A stretch of DNA of 9,670 bases from CAYOBW01 sp964402115 (GCA_964402115.1 CAYOBW010000283.1:1-9670); one strand, 5' to 3'. Counted from the first letter of the stretch, positions 1 through 7,367 are shown. Numbers and translations are program-made. The notes: generated by a model from the letters alone, not told the origin.

Positions 1-17
1 CGGCCCCCCCAGCCCCA

Positions 18-44
18 CCCCAGCGCCACGGCGCTGGGGTTTCT
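18..44 (+). terminator. Rho-independent-type terminator of an upstream gene outside the window
   Basis: A perfect 9-bp GC-rich stem (CCCCAGCGC at 18-26 pairing with GCGCTGGGG at 31-39, loop CACG) is followed by TTTCT. The T-run lies on the plus-strand side, so it would end a plus-strand transcript entering from the left. No part of the upstream gene is visible. The T-tract is short, so termination efficiency is uncertain. Confidence 0.6.
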
Positions 45-181
45 GAAGAGCTGGCTCTCCGTCACGGTTCTTGCCTTCCCGGCGGCATTCTGGCATGGTC
101 CCGCCCCGGACGGCGCAGCGCGGGGACGGTTCCCGCGGGCGTGTCCCTGTACGGTCCGAAAGAGCGATTTCCTGTCGTAAA

Positions 182-1966
182 ATGAAAAACGCACTTGCCA
201 CATTTCTCGTTGCCCTCGTTCCCGCGCTCCTGTCCGCCGCCACGCCCGTGCCCGACGGTGGCGTGCCGGTCATCCCGACGAACGCCATCGCGACGCTGCG
301 GGCGGTAGACGCCTCGGCCGGCGGTACGCTGACGCGCGTCAAAGTCGACGGCCAGCCGTTCGCCGAAGCCGTGCGCTGCGAAACCGCCGCCCGCCCTGCC
401 AGTCCGTGGGACAGCCAGTTCCAGTTCCGCACCACGCGCAGGGTCGAGAAGGGCGAAATCCTGTGGGCGCATTTCTTTGCCCGGACACTCTCGGCCAAAA
501 CCGAAAGCGGCGAGGGACGGATCTGCGCGATTTTCGAAGAGTCTGCTCCGCCCCACGACAAGTCGCTGCGTCTCGACGTGGACGTTGGGCGTGAGTGGAA
601 GGAGTTCTGCCTGCCTTTCAAGGCCCACGGCACATACGAGAGCGGAGCGGCCGGCGCGGGGTTCCATCTCGGCGCGCTGGAACAGGTCGTCGAGGTCGCA
701 GGCTTCGAGGTGTACGCCTTCGGCACGGGCTTCGACATCGCGCGCCTGCCGCGCACCCGGGTTTCCTATCCGGGCCAGGCCGCCGACGCGCCCTGGCGTG
801 CGGCTGCCGCCGCCCGCATCGAGAAGTTCCGCAAGGGCGACCTCGCGGTCACGGTGACCGACGCGTCGGGCCGGCCCTTGCCGGGCGCGAAGGTCGCCAT
901 CGCCATGCGGCGGCACGCCTTCGGCTGGGGCTCCGCGGTGACCGTCCGGGGCATCCTGCGGCAGGATGCGGACGGCGACAAGTACCGCGGCATCATCGAG
1001 AAGCACTTCACCCGCGTCGTGTTCGAGAACGACCTCAAGTGGCAGAGTTGGGACAATCCCGCCAGCCACGGGCGAATCCTGCAGGCCGTCGACTGGCTGC
1101 GCGCGCGGAACATCGAGGTCCGCGGGCACAACCTCATCTGGCCTTCCTGGCAGAACACGCCGGGGGATCTGCGGCAGCTCCGGGCCGACCCCGCGAAACT
1201 GCGCCAGCGGATCAACAGCCACATCGAGAACGAAGTCACGGTCCTGAAGGGGCGCGTGGTCGATTGGGATGTCATCAACGAGCCGTACAACAACAACGAC
1301 GTGATGCAGGTGCTTGGCGACAGCGAGATGATCGCCTGGTTCAAGCTGGCCCGCCAGTGCGACCCCAACGTGAAACTGACGCTCAACGACTATGCGATCC
1401 TCTCAGCGGGCGGCATGGACAAGAGCCACCAGGATCACTTCGAAAAGACGCTCCGCTACCTCAAGGATGGCGGCGCGCCGATTACCGGGCTCGGCATGCA
1501 GGGGCACTTTGGCGGCGCCCCCACGCCGCCGGCGCGCATGCTCGCCATTCTCGACCGTTTTGCCGCGCTGGGGCTCGACATCTCCATCACCGAGCACGAC
1601 ATCGACACCGCCGACGAGCGGCTGCAGGCCGACTTCACGCGCGATTTCCTGACCACGGTTTTCAGCCATCCGTCGGTTGTGGGGATCCTCACCTGGGGTT
1701 TCTGGGAGCGGTCGCACTGGCGGCCCCGTGCCGCCTACTATCGCAGCGACTGGTCGGTGACGCCCGCGGGCCAGGTCTGGCTCGACCTCGTCACCAGGGA
1801 GTGGTGGACCAACGCGACGGCGGAAACGGACACGCACGGCGTTGTCCGCGCCCGCGGGTTCCTCGGCGATTACGAGATCACCGTCACCCACAAGGGCGCC
1901 GTGAAGACGATCAAAGCGGCGCTGCCGCCTGCGGGCGCAACCGTAACCTGCGTCATGGGGCCCTGA
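182..1966 (+). CDS. Secreted GH10 endo-1,4-beta-xylanase with N-terminal CBM-like domain
   Basis: A 594-residue glycoside hydrolase family 10 enzyme, predicted to cleave internal beta-1,4 bonds of xylan outside the cytoplasm. The start at 182 is chosen because it opens a clean signal peptide (residues 1-19, MKNALATFLV then a hydrophobic stretch ending LLSA). An in-frame ATG at 71 would place a charged 37-residue stretch before it. Residues about 35-185 form a beta-rich region resembling the CBM4/9-type modules that precede GH10. The catalytic barrel spans about 215-540. The acid/base is Glu367 in WDVINEP and the nucleophile is Glu471 in SITEHDID. Subsite motifs ENDLKW (282-287), RGHNLIW (314-320), LNDY (401-404) and GLGMQGH (436-442) are present, as is the late TWGFWE/W block (504-513). 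A C-terminal 50-residue tail with RGFLGDYEITV looks like a small beta domain. No clear Shine-Dalgarno site is seen. The 3' end overlaps the convergent SGNH gene by 14 bp. Family assignment is firm; substrate is inferred from family. Confidence 0.95.
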   Translation: MKNALATFLVALVPALLSAATPVPDGGVPVIPTNAIATLRAVDASAGGTLTRVKVDGQPFAEAVRCETAARPASPWDSQFQFRTTRRVEKGEILWAHFFARTLSAKTESGEGRICAIFEESAPPHDKSLRLDVDVGREWKEFCLPFKAHGTYESGAAGAGFHLGALEQVVEVAGFEVYAFGTGFDIARLPRTRVSYPGQAADAPWRAAAAARIEKFRKGDLAVTVTDASGRPLPGAKVAIAMRRHAFGWGSAVTVRGILRQDADGDKYRGIIEKHFTRVVFENDLKWQSWDNPASHGRILQAVDWLRARNIEVRGHNLIWPSWQNTPGDLRQLRADPAKLRQRINSHIENEVTVLKGRVVDWDVINEPYNNNDVMQVLGDSEMIAWFKLARQCDPNVKLTLNDYAILSAGGMDKSHQDHFEKTLRYLKDGGAPITGLGMQGHFGGAPTPPARMLAILDRFAALGLDISITEHDIDTADERLQADFTRDFLTTVFSHPSVVGILTWGFWERSHWRPRAAYYRSDWSVTPAGQVWLDLVTREWWTNATAETDTHGVVRARGFLGDYEITVTHKGAVKTIKAALPPAGATVTCVMGP

Positions 1967-3107
1967 CGGCTGGCGGCGGGATCGCCGGCAGCGGGATGCG
2001 CTGCCACCCCTCCATGCCGAGTCGCAGGTCGCGCTCGACGAACTCCCAGATCACGACCTTCTTCCCCTCCAGCAGGTGCGGGCGGCGGCACAGCTCCTGG
2101 CGCACGAGCGTGGACGCGCCGCCGTCGTTGACGATGCTGGCGAGCGGGCGGCCGAGCGCGCGGGCGAGGTGGGCCACGAAGCCGGCGGATCCCGGCTCGT
2201 CCCGGGCGTAGACGCGCAGGAAGCTGTCGCCGAGCACGAGGACGTCCGCGGCGGGATCGTCGGCATACGGCACGCCATCCGTAACGCGCACGACCTGGTC
2301 GCAGGCGATCGCTTCAGGCGCGAGCCGCGCTTCGAGCGGCGGTGCGCGCAGCAGCTGCACGAGGTCGCCGTGCCGCTGGACCGGAGTTGACCGCGTGTCG
2401 AACTGCGTTAGCCCCTGCGTCACCCAGCCCTGGGCGAGCACGTGCGCCGCCACCGCCTCGGCGGCGAGCCGCGCGCCGGCGGGCGACCAGTGGCTGTCCT
2501 GGGCGAGATAGAGCGGGGCGGCCGAGCGGGCGCGGGCCGCGCGGTAGAGGGCGAACAGGTCCACGACCGCCACGCCAGCCCGGTCGCACGCCGCCAGGAA
2601 GGCGCGGGTCTCCGGGCCGATGACGCGCGCGGGCGGAGGGGCGCGGCGCGCGAGCTTGTCGGGGTAGACGCTCTCCTTATCCGGCGCGGGCACGAGCAGG
2701 AGCCGCACGCCGCGCGCGGCGAGCTGGCCGCGGAAATCCACGATCGCCGCCAGCGCTTCGCCCGTCGGCGTGTCGCCCGGCTGGGGGCGCTGCGTGAGGA
2801 AGGCGACGCCGGGTTGGTAGAAGAGCCAGCCGTCGCGCCCGACGAGGGTCTTGTCGCCGGCCTCGCGCAGGCCCAGGAATTGCGCCGCCTGGATCCATGG
2901 CCGCACGGTGCGCACCGTCACGCTGGCCTCCTCGAGCGCGTTCTCGAACGCGCGCAGGTTGGCCCGGGTCGGCCGCTGCGTGAAGACGTCCCAGACCTGT
3001 GGGCGTTCGCCGCGCCGCGCCTCGACCGCCACCTGGAGCAGCGGCACGGCTGCCAGGAGCGCCAGGAAGGCGCCGATCAGGAACCGGTTGTGCGCGGTTG
3101 TTTGCAT
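1953..3107 (-). CDS. AlgJ/AlgX-type SGNH-like O-acetylation protein
   Basis: A 384-residue protein with an N-terminal signal anchor (hydrophobic residues 9-28) and an ALGX/ALGJ-type SGNH hydrolase-like periplasmic domain. Family motifs in order are GRDGWLFY (90-97), DSHWSPAG (204-211, holding the Asp/His pair that in AlgJ/AlgX reads DTHW) and VLGDSF (291-296, holding the candidate nucleophile Ser295). In this family such proteins receive acetyl groups passed across the inner membrane by an MBOAT partner and place them on a polysaccharide. That partner is the gene just upstream. The start codon at 3107 shares one base with the MBOAT stop (TGATG), which implies translational coupling; no separate ribosome site is seen. 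The open frame continues upstream antisense-style through the MBOAT gene, but the family homology and signal anchor begin at this Met. The target glycan is unknown, and calling it alginate would be unjustified. Confidence 0.88.
   Translation of the reverse strand: MQTTAHNRFLIGAFLALLAAVPLLQVAVEARRGERPQVWDVFTQRPTRANLRAFENALEEASVTVRTVRPWIQAAQFLGLREAGDKTLVGRDGWLFYQPGVAFLTQRPQPGDTPTGEALAAIVDFRGQLAARGVRLLLVPAPDKESVYPDKLARRAPPPARVIGPETRAFLAACDRAGVAVVDLFALYRAARARSAAPLYLAQDSHWSPAGARLAAEAVAAHVLAQGWVTQGLTQFDTRSTPVQRHGDLVQLLRAPPLEARLAPEAIACDQVVRVTDGVPYADDPAADVLVLGDSFLRVYARDEPGSAGFVAHLARALGRPLASIVNDGGASTLVRQELCRRPHLLEGKKVVIWEFVERDLRLGMEGWQRIPLPAIPPPAVRAP
1969..1992. terminator. Stem-loop just after the xylanase stop; possible termination or mRNA-end structure
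   Basis: Arms 1969-1978 and 1983-1992 pair over 10 bp with a single G-G mismatch, around the loop GGAT. The structure begins two bases after the GH10 stop codon. No T-tract follows on the plus strand. On the minus strand it lies inside the last codons of the convergent SGNH gene, so it could be fortuitous in GC-rich coding sequence. It is the only hairpin I could find at this convergent junction. Confidence 0.3.
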
Positions 3108-4516
3108 CAGAACTGGAAGTAGAGGAAAGGGTTGAACGTTTGCGCGCACAGGACCGCCAGCGCGAGCGCGAAGACCGGTACGAGGATCAGCGCCTTGGGC
3201 CACGTCAGCGTTTCGCTCCAATCGTGGGCCTGCCGCGACGCGCATAGGCACAGCGTGCCGAGGCCCATGATCGCGAGTTTGCCGGGCGCGAACACCTGCG
3301 CGGCGAGCAGGGCGGTCGCCTCGTTGACGGTCCCGCCGCCGGCGAGCGCGCGGAAGTAGGCCGCGGCCGCGGGCAGGCTCTCGGCGCGGAACCAGACCCA
3401 GGAACCGAGGACGATGATGAAAGTCAGGGCGACGCGCAGGCCGCGCGGCAGGCTCCGGTAGGCAGGCTGGCGGTTCGCAAACCGCTCCGCGATCAGGAAC
3501 GCACCGTGGTAGGCGCCCCACGCGAGAAACGTCCAGTTCGCGCCGTGCCAGAGGCCGCCGAGCAGCATGACGATGGCGAGGTTCACCGTGGTGCGCGCGG
3601 CGCCGCGGCGGTTGCCGCCCAGCGGGATGTAGAGGTAGTCGCGCAGGAACGTGCTCAGCGAGATGTGCCAGCGCCGCCAGAAGTCGGTGATGCTGTCGGC
3701 GTGATAGGGCGCGTTGAAGTTGCGCTGGAACTCGAAGCCGAACATGCGCCCCAGCCCGACGGCCATGTCCGAGTAGCCCGCGAAGTCGAAGTAGATCTGC
3801 AGGGCGTAGGCGATCACGCCGCACCACGCGGCGGGCGCGTCGAGCCCCTGCGCGCCGAACGCCGTGTCGGCGACGGCGCCGATCGGGTTGGCGAGCAGCA
3901 CCTTCTTGGCGAAGCCGAGGATGAAGAGCGCCACGCCCGCCGCGAACTGCGCCGGGCTGTGCGTGCGGTCGCGCAGGTCGCGCGCGACCGTGTTGTAGCG
4001 GACGATGGGGCCGGCGATCATCTGCGGGAACAGGGCGATGTAGCAGGCGAAGTCCGTGAACGACCGCGCGGCCGGCGCCTCGCGACGGTAGACGTCGATG
4101 GCATAGCTCAGCGCCTGGAAGGTGTAGAAAGAAATGCCGACCGGCAGGATGATCTCCCACACGCGCACGCCGCCGGCGCCGCAGGCCGCCAGGAGGCGGT
4201 TCGCGTTCACCTGGAGAAAGCCGAAGTACTTGAAGAAGACAAGCAGGCCGAGGCTCAGGACGACGGCGGCGGTCACGGCTGCCTTGCGCTGCCGTTCGCA
4301 TGCGCCCGGGCGCGCAATCACGCGGCTGCAGGCGTAGTTGAGCGCCGTGACCAGGAGCATGAGCAGCACGAACCAGGGATCCCACCAGCCGTAGAAGACG
4401 TAGCTCGCGCCGAGCAGCCAGGCGTTGCGGCAGGACGAACGGGCGGGCAGCGCGTAGTAGCCGGCCAGCGCGAGCGGCAGGAAGTAGAAGATGAAGATGT
4501 GCGAGGTGAAGACCAT
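3107..4516 (-). CDS. AlgI-type MBOAT O-acyltransferase
   Basis: A 469-residue polytopic membrane protein of the MBOAT/AlgI family, predicted to carry acyl (probably acetyl) groups across the cytoplasmic membrane for modification of an exported polysaccharide. The start MVFTSHIFIFYFLPL is typical of AlgI-like proteins. Conserved blocks are ILPVGISFYTFQALSY (123-138), FPQMIAGPIVRY (163-174), QIYFDFAGYSDMA (240-252), FWRRWHISLSTFLRDYLYIP (279-298, with His284) and LLGGLWHGANWTF (318-330), where His324 matches the invariant catalytic histidine. Length is normal for the family. It follows the lipoprotein gene by 6 bp and is coupled to the SGNH gene through TGATG. No good Shine-Dalgarno site precedes it, so it probably depends on translation of the upstream gene. 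No alginate polymerase or epimerase lies in the window, so the acceptor glycan cannot be named. Confidence 0.94.
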   Translation of the reverse strand: MVFTSHIFIFYFLPLALAGYYALPARSSCRNAWLLGASYVFYGWWDPWFVLLMLLVTALNYACSRVIARPGACERQRKAAVTAAVVLSLGLLVFFKYFGFLQVNANRLLAACGAGGVRVWEIILPVGISFYTFQALSYAIDVYRREAPAARSFTDFACYIALFPQMIAGPIVRYNTVARDLRDRTHSPAQFAAGVALFILGFAKKVLLANPIGAVADTAFGAQGLDAPAAWCGVIAYALQIYFDFAGYSDMAVGLGRMFGFEFQRNFNAPYHADSITDFWRRWHISLSTFLRDYLYIPLGGNRRGAARTTVNLAIVMLLGGLWHGANWTFLAWGAYHGAFLIAERFANRQPAYRSLPRGLRVALTFIIVLGSWVWFRAESLPAAAAYFRALAGGGTVNEATALLAAQVFAPGKLAIMGLGTLCLCASRQAHDWSETLTWPKALILVPVFALALAVLCAQTFNPFLYFQF

Positions 4517-4522
4517 GCCGCG

Positions 4523-5008
4523 CTAATCCGCGTCGTTCGTCCAGGCGGCCCAGTAGGCCGGTCCCGCGTGCGTGCCGAAGTACTTGTCCACGACGCCGCC
4601 CATGAAGAAATCGTCCAGCGGCGTTTCGAGCGCCAGGCGGTGCAGTGCGCCTGCGCGGAACGCGCGCGTCGTGCCGCCGACGCTCTTCACGCGCTTGTCG
4701 GCTGCCTCAGCGCGCGGCTTCCACGGGTTGTAGTGCCCGACGTAGATCGTCGTGCCCGCGGCCAGCGCGCCGCGGTGCACGGTCACGACTTCGTATTTCA
4801 GGAGCGTGGCATAGTCGTACAGCTCGCGGTGGAAGATCGCCCCCTCCGGCACCTCCACAAGCCGCGCCGTGACCTCCACTGTGCCGAGCGTGGTCACCTG
4901 CGCATCCGCGCCGGCGCCGGCGGCCGGCCTGGCCTTTCCGCCGCACGAGGCGGCCAGCAGCAGCAGGGCGGGGAGGGCGGCCCCCGCCAGGTTTCGCAGC
5001 TTTGTCAT
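4523..5008 (-). CDS. Small putative lipoprotein of unknown function
   Basis: A 161-residue predicted lipoprotein that I do not recognise as a named family. The N-terminus MTKLRNLAGAALPALLLLAASC has two early basic residues, a hydrophobic core and a plausible lipobox ending at Cys22, followed by a short Gly/Ala/Pro linker. The mature part (about 38-161) has beta-rich stretches such as GTVEVTARLVEVPEGAIF and YEVVTVHRG. It also has Trp and Tyr residues in YNPWKPR (93-99) and a C-terminal GPAYWAAW (149-156). Its start overlaps the stop of the upstream beta-propeller gene as ATGA. A strong AAGGAG lies at 5022-5017, eight bases before the ATG. It sits 6 bp before the MBOAT gene, so an envelope role linked to glycan acetylation is inferred from position alone. 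Confidence 0.8.
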   Translation of the reverse strand: MTKLRNLAGAALPALLLLAASCGGKARPAAGAGADAQVTTLGTVEVTARLVEVPEGAIFHRELYDYATLLKYEVVTVHRGALAAGTTIYVGHYNPWKPRAEAADKRVKSVGGTTRAFRAGALHRLALETPLDDFFMGGVVDKYFGTHAGPAYWAAWTNDAD

Positions 5009-5997
5009 TTCGCGCGCTCCTTGTCCACGGCGGGTGGAAACTCCGCCTTCGTCCAGTGCGGTTCCCAGCCCGGCCCCAGGTCGAGCCTTGTCGCCGTGTG
5101 GGCGCCGCCATGCAGCGGCGTATCCGCGCAGCGGACGATCGCCATCGTGGTCTTCGCATGGTCGACGCGGCCGAGATCCTCTTCGCTGCGCGTAAACAGG
5201 AGGTAGCGGCCGTCGGGGGAGGCGCAGGCCCCGTAGATGTGGCGTTCGGCCTCGGCGTACAGCACGCGGCGCTCGCTGCCGTCGAATGCCGTCACCCACA
5301 GTTCGGCGCGTCCGCCATCGTTCGGTACGATGCCGCGCGCGTAGAGGACGTGCCGCGCGTCGGGCAGCCAGTCGGGCGTGCAGTTGTAGCGCGTCGTGTC
5401 GCTGAGCGCGCGGATGCGCCCCGCGTCGGCGCTGAGCCCGCCGATGTTCCAGTAGGGACCGAGCCCGTTGGCCGTGCCGACGAAATGCCTGCCGTCGGGG
5501 GACCATGCCAGTTGCTGCACGATGCCCTGGCGCGGGAGCGAGCGCACGGTCTGCCGCGTGGCGGTGGCGACGATGTGGATGCCATCGGGCTTCAGCGCGG
5601 CGAATGAGGCGCCGTCCGGCCCCCACGCGGCCCACGGGAAGTCACGGCCGAAGCTGATGGGATTTGCGCCGTTGATGTCGGCGATGACGAGCTCGAAGGT
5701 GCCGTAGGTGTTGTTATCCGGCGGCTCCTGTGCCGCCATGCGATAGAACAGGATGTGCCGGCCATCCGGCGAGACGCGCACGCCGGCCTCGTTAGACGCG
5801 GGCGTGCCGGTGAGGTTACGGCGTTCGGAGCCATCGGGCCGCATGGCGAAGAGGTCCCAGTCGCCGGCTGGGGAAACCGCGCTGCAGGCTATCCAGCCCA
5901 GGTTGCGAACTTCCCGGGCGAATGGAGCCGTGTCCGGTTCGGCGGCGTAGGCGGGTAGGCAGAAGCAGAAGCAGAGGCAGGGGAAGATGACTCTCAT
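5005..5997 (-). CDS. Exported TolB-like PD40 beta-propeller protein (second of a tandem pair)
   Basis: A 330-residue exported protein built of PD40/WD40-like propeller blades. The start at 5997 is chosen because it opens a signal peptide (residues 1-18, ending AYA before AEPD) and overlaps the upstream stop as ATGA. A Met 16 codons further upstream would add a charged tail. Blade motifs include MRPDGSERRNLT (52-63), VSPDGRHILFY (75-85), AWSPDGRHFVG (164-174), CTPDWLPDARHVLYA (206-220) and ASPDGRYLLFT (259-269). It closes with GWEPHW (310-315). It is clearly paralogous to the gene just upstream: both share the DW/DY-DLF start, NEA, SPDG blades, CTPDW and GWEP-W landmarks. The signal peptide is odd, with alternating cysteines at 7, 9, 11 and 13. 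No enzyme domain is attached, so a binding or scaffold role in the envelope is most likely. It is not the Tol-Pal TolB itself, since no Tol genes are nearby. Confidence 0.85.
   Translation of the reverse strand: MRVIFPCLCFCFCLPAYAAEPDTAPFAREVRNLGWIACSAVSPAGDWDLFAMRPDGSERRNLTGTPASNEAGVRVSPDGRHILFYRMAAQEPPDNNTYGTFELVIADINGANPISFGRDFPWAAWGPDGASFAALKPDGIHIVATATRQTVRSLPRQGIVQQLAWSPDGRHFVGTANGLGPYWNIGGLSADAGRIRALSDTTRYNCTPDWLPDARHVLYARGIVPNDGGRAELWVTAFDGSERRVLYAEAERHIYGACASPDGRYLLFTRSEEDLGRVDHAKTTMAIVRCADTPLHGGAHTATRLDLGPGWEPHWTKAEFPPAVDKERAK
5017..5022 (-). promoter_or_regulatory. Shine-Dalgarno site of the lipoprotein gene
   Basis: AAGGAG on the minus strand, eight bases upstream of the ATG at 5008. 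It is one of the few canonical ribosome sites in the window and supports that start over in-frame extension into the upstream gene. Confidence 0.7.
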
Positions 5998-7043
5998 GGC
6001 AGGCCTGCGGCGGATGCCGCGGGTTCCCCGCCAAACGTCCAGCACGGCTCCCAGCCGACGGGCAGGCTCAGCAGGGGGCCGCTGTGTGCGTGCGGGAATT
6101 TGCCGCGCAGCTCCTCGCTCGTGCCGCCGATGATCGGTGCGTCGCGCAGGCGCATCAGGTTCATGGGGGCGCCCTGGTGCCCGGGATCACCGTTTTCCTC
6201 GGCGTTGCCGGTGAAGATGACATAGGCGCCGTCCGGCGAGACGTGGCCGCCGTAGACGTGCCGGCCATCCTCGCCGTAGACCAGTTGCGGCGAGCGGCCT
6301 TCGGCTTCGGCGCGCCAGAGTTGCGTCCAGCCGTTGCCGTTGGCGGCCTTCTGGCCTGGCGGACGCCACGAGAAGATGACGTTGCGCGAATCGGGGAACC
6401 AGTCCGGGGTGCAGCAATCCACGCGGTTCACGGCCGTTGCCGTGCCCCCGGTGCTGCTCAGCCGCGCGATGCTCCAGCTCGTGTCGAACGCATTGGCCAC
6501 GCCCACGATCCAGCGGCCGTCGGGCGACCAGGTGGGCTGCTGGAAGAAGCCGCCGCGCGGAAAGCGCTGCAGGGGCTTGCCGCTCGCGGCGTCCATGATC
6601 GCGAACCCCTTCGGCGCGAGGCAGAGGAGTTGCTGCCCGTCCGGGCTCCAGCTCGCCCACGGGAGGTCCCCGTCGGCGCCGAGCGCGCGCGGATCCGTGC
6701 CGTTGGCGCGGGCCATGACCGGCACGCCCTGCTCGCCACAGCGATTGCCGTCGGGCGACGCGTTGCGTGGGAGCCTCCGGTAGAGCAGCCGGGCGCCGTC
6801 GCGCGAGCAGAGCGGGTACGCCTCGTTGAACTGCGGCGTGTGCGTGAGATTGGTCTGCGCCGACCCGTCGGGCCGGCAGCGGAACAAATCGTAGTCGCCC
6901 CGCTCCGTGCGGGCGCCGAAGACGATCCAGCCCTTGTCGCGGACCTCCGCGCGCAGTGCCGCCACCTCTGGTGTCTCCTCCGCCCGGCCTGCCCAGCCGT
7001 GCAGGATGACCAGCAACCCGATGCAAACGCCAGCGCGCATCAT
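5994..7043 (-). CDS. Exported TolB-like PD40 beta-propeller protein (first gene of the operon)
   Basis: A 349-residue exported beta-propeller protein and the likely first gene of the five-gene minus-strand operon. The signal peptide is about residues 1-21 (MMRAGVCIGLLVILHGW...GRA). Blade motifs include CRPDGSAQTNLT (56-67), CSRDGARLLYR (79-89), SWSPDGQQLLC (131-141), TWSPDGRWIVG (171-181), CTPDWFPDSRNVIFS (211-225) and VSPDGAYVIFT (268-278). It ends with GWEPCW (330-335). Two ATGs occur in tandem at 7043 and 7040; AGGGAG at 7058-7053 is 9 bases from the first, which favours it. The stop overlaps the next gene's start as ATGA. It aligns along its whole length with that neighbour, so the pair arose by tandem duplication and then diverged strongly. 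The ligand is unknown. Confidence 0.86.
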   Translation of the reverse strand: MMRAGVCIGLLVILHGWAGRAEETPEVAALRAEVRDKGWIVFGARTERGDYDLFRCRPDGSAQTNLTHTPQFNEAYPLCSRDGARLLYRRLPRNASPDGNRCGEQGVPVMARANGTDPRALGADGDLPWASWSPDGQQLLCLAPKGFAIMDAASGKPLQRFPRGGFFQQPTWSPDGRWIVGVANAFDTSWSIARLSSTGGTATAVNRVDCCTPDWFPDSRNVIFSWRPPGQKAANGNGWTQLWRAEAEGRSPQLVYGEDGRHVYGGHVSPDGAYVIFTGNAEENGDPGHQGAPMNLMRLRDAPIIGGTSEELRGKFPHAHSGPLLSLPVGWEPCWTFGGEPAASAAGLP

Positions 7044-7052
7044 CCGTGCTTA

Positions 7053-7058
7053 CTCCCT
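7053..7058 (-). promoter_or_regulatory. Shine-Dalgarno site of the first operon gene
   Basis: AGGGAG on the minus strand, nine bases before the ATG at 7043 and twelve before the second ATG at 7040. It decides between the two tandem start codons in favour of 7043 and marks the operon head. Confidence 0.65.
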
Positions 7059-7339
7059 GCTTACCGCCGTGTGCGTGTGGCCCGGCTTTGCTGCCAAGTG
7101 TGCGTCCGGCGGTTGCGCTGTATGTGACCATGTTCGCTGAGGTGAGGCAAGCGCATTCACGGGCATTGGGTGAGGGGCGACTAGGTGTGACTAAGCGCCA
7201 CGTAGCGCGGGCCTCTCCGAGGCCCAGCGCCCGGTGGAGTTGCGTGCGCGGCATTACACCGTCCGGGAAACATGGCAGGCACGCCATCTCAGAGTCCAGA
7301 CCGCCCCGCAACGCCGCGCGATTCTGCTGGCACGGCTGG

Positions 7340-7361
7340 GGCGCACTTTATAAAGTCCGCC
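7340..7361 (+). promoter_or_regulatory. Palindromic operator/promoter-like element, copy 1
   Basis: A 12-bp perfect AT-rich palindrome ACTTTATAAAGT (7345-7356) is framed by GGCG and CGCC arms with one C-C mismatch between core and arm. With the outer bases (7338-7363) it is symmetric over 26 bp except for that pair. It ends six bases before the regulator ATG at 7368. The AT core stands out in very GC-rich DNA. It could be the autoregulatory site of the wHTH protein, a -10-like promoter core giving a near-leaderless mRNA, or both. An identical 22-bp copy occurs inverted at 8039-8060. Confidence 0.7.
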
Positions 7362-7367
7362 CCAGTC

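Larger units (their letters stand above)
7044..7367. promoter_or_regulatory. Divergent intergenic region between the propeller/acetylation operon and the wHTH regulator
   Basis: This 324-bp stretch lies between the start of the minus-strand operon and the start of the plus-strand regulator, so both promoters should lie here. It holds the Shine-Dalgarno site of the operon (7053-7058) and an isolated hairpin at 7209-7225 (GGGCCTC, loop TCC, GAGGCCC) without a T-tract. It also holds two spaced GACTA boxes around 7178-7192 and, next to the regulator, the ACTTTATAAAGT palindrome. I see no convincing -35/-10 pair. An in-frame ATG at 7272 begins ATGGCAGGCAC, almost the same as the chosen regulator start ATGCCAGGCAC at 7368. 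The divergent layout makes it possible that the regulator controls the operon, but no operator copy is seen near the operon's own start. Confidence 0.5.

Noticed and set aside
595..2211. A 538-codon plus-strand frame across the xylanase gene
   Set aside because: Low-complexity Arg/Pro/Gly/His translation, while the other frame carries both GH10 catalytic motifs.
1953..4385. A fused 810-residue protein running from the MBOAT region into the SGNH protein
   Set aside because: The upstream part is an out-of-frame reading of the MBOAT gene. The signal anchor and family similarity start at the Met at 3107, which overlaps the MBOAT stop as TGATG.
1953..4516. An alginate biosynthesis locus
   Set aside because: Only the AlgI- and AlgJ-type acetylation pair is present. 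No polymerase, epimerase or export porin is visible, and such pairs serve many different glycans.
3506..5206. A 566-codon open frame on the plus strand opposite the MBOAT and lipoprotein genes
   Set aside because: The translation is rich in Arg, Ala, Gly and Glu without domain motifs, as expected for antisense frames in GC-rich DNA. The minus strand holds clear family motifs throughout.
5005..7043. A Tol-Pal TolB or an S9 peptidase assignment for the propeller proteins
   Set aside because: No tolA, tolQ, tolR or pal gene lies nearby and no alpha/beta-hydrolase domain follows the propeller blades. Only the PD40 repeat similarity is supported.
7209..7225. Hairpin GGGCCTC-TCC-GAGGCCC as a terminator
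   Set aside because: It has no T-tract on either strand and lies between divergent genes, where no transcript is expected to end.
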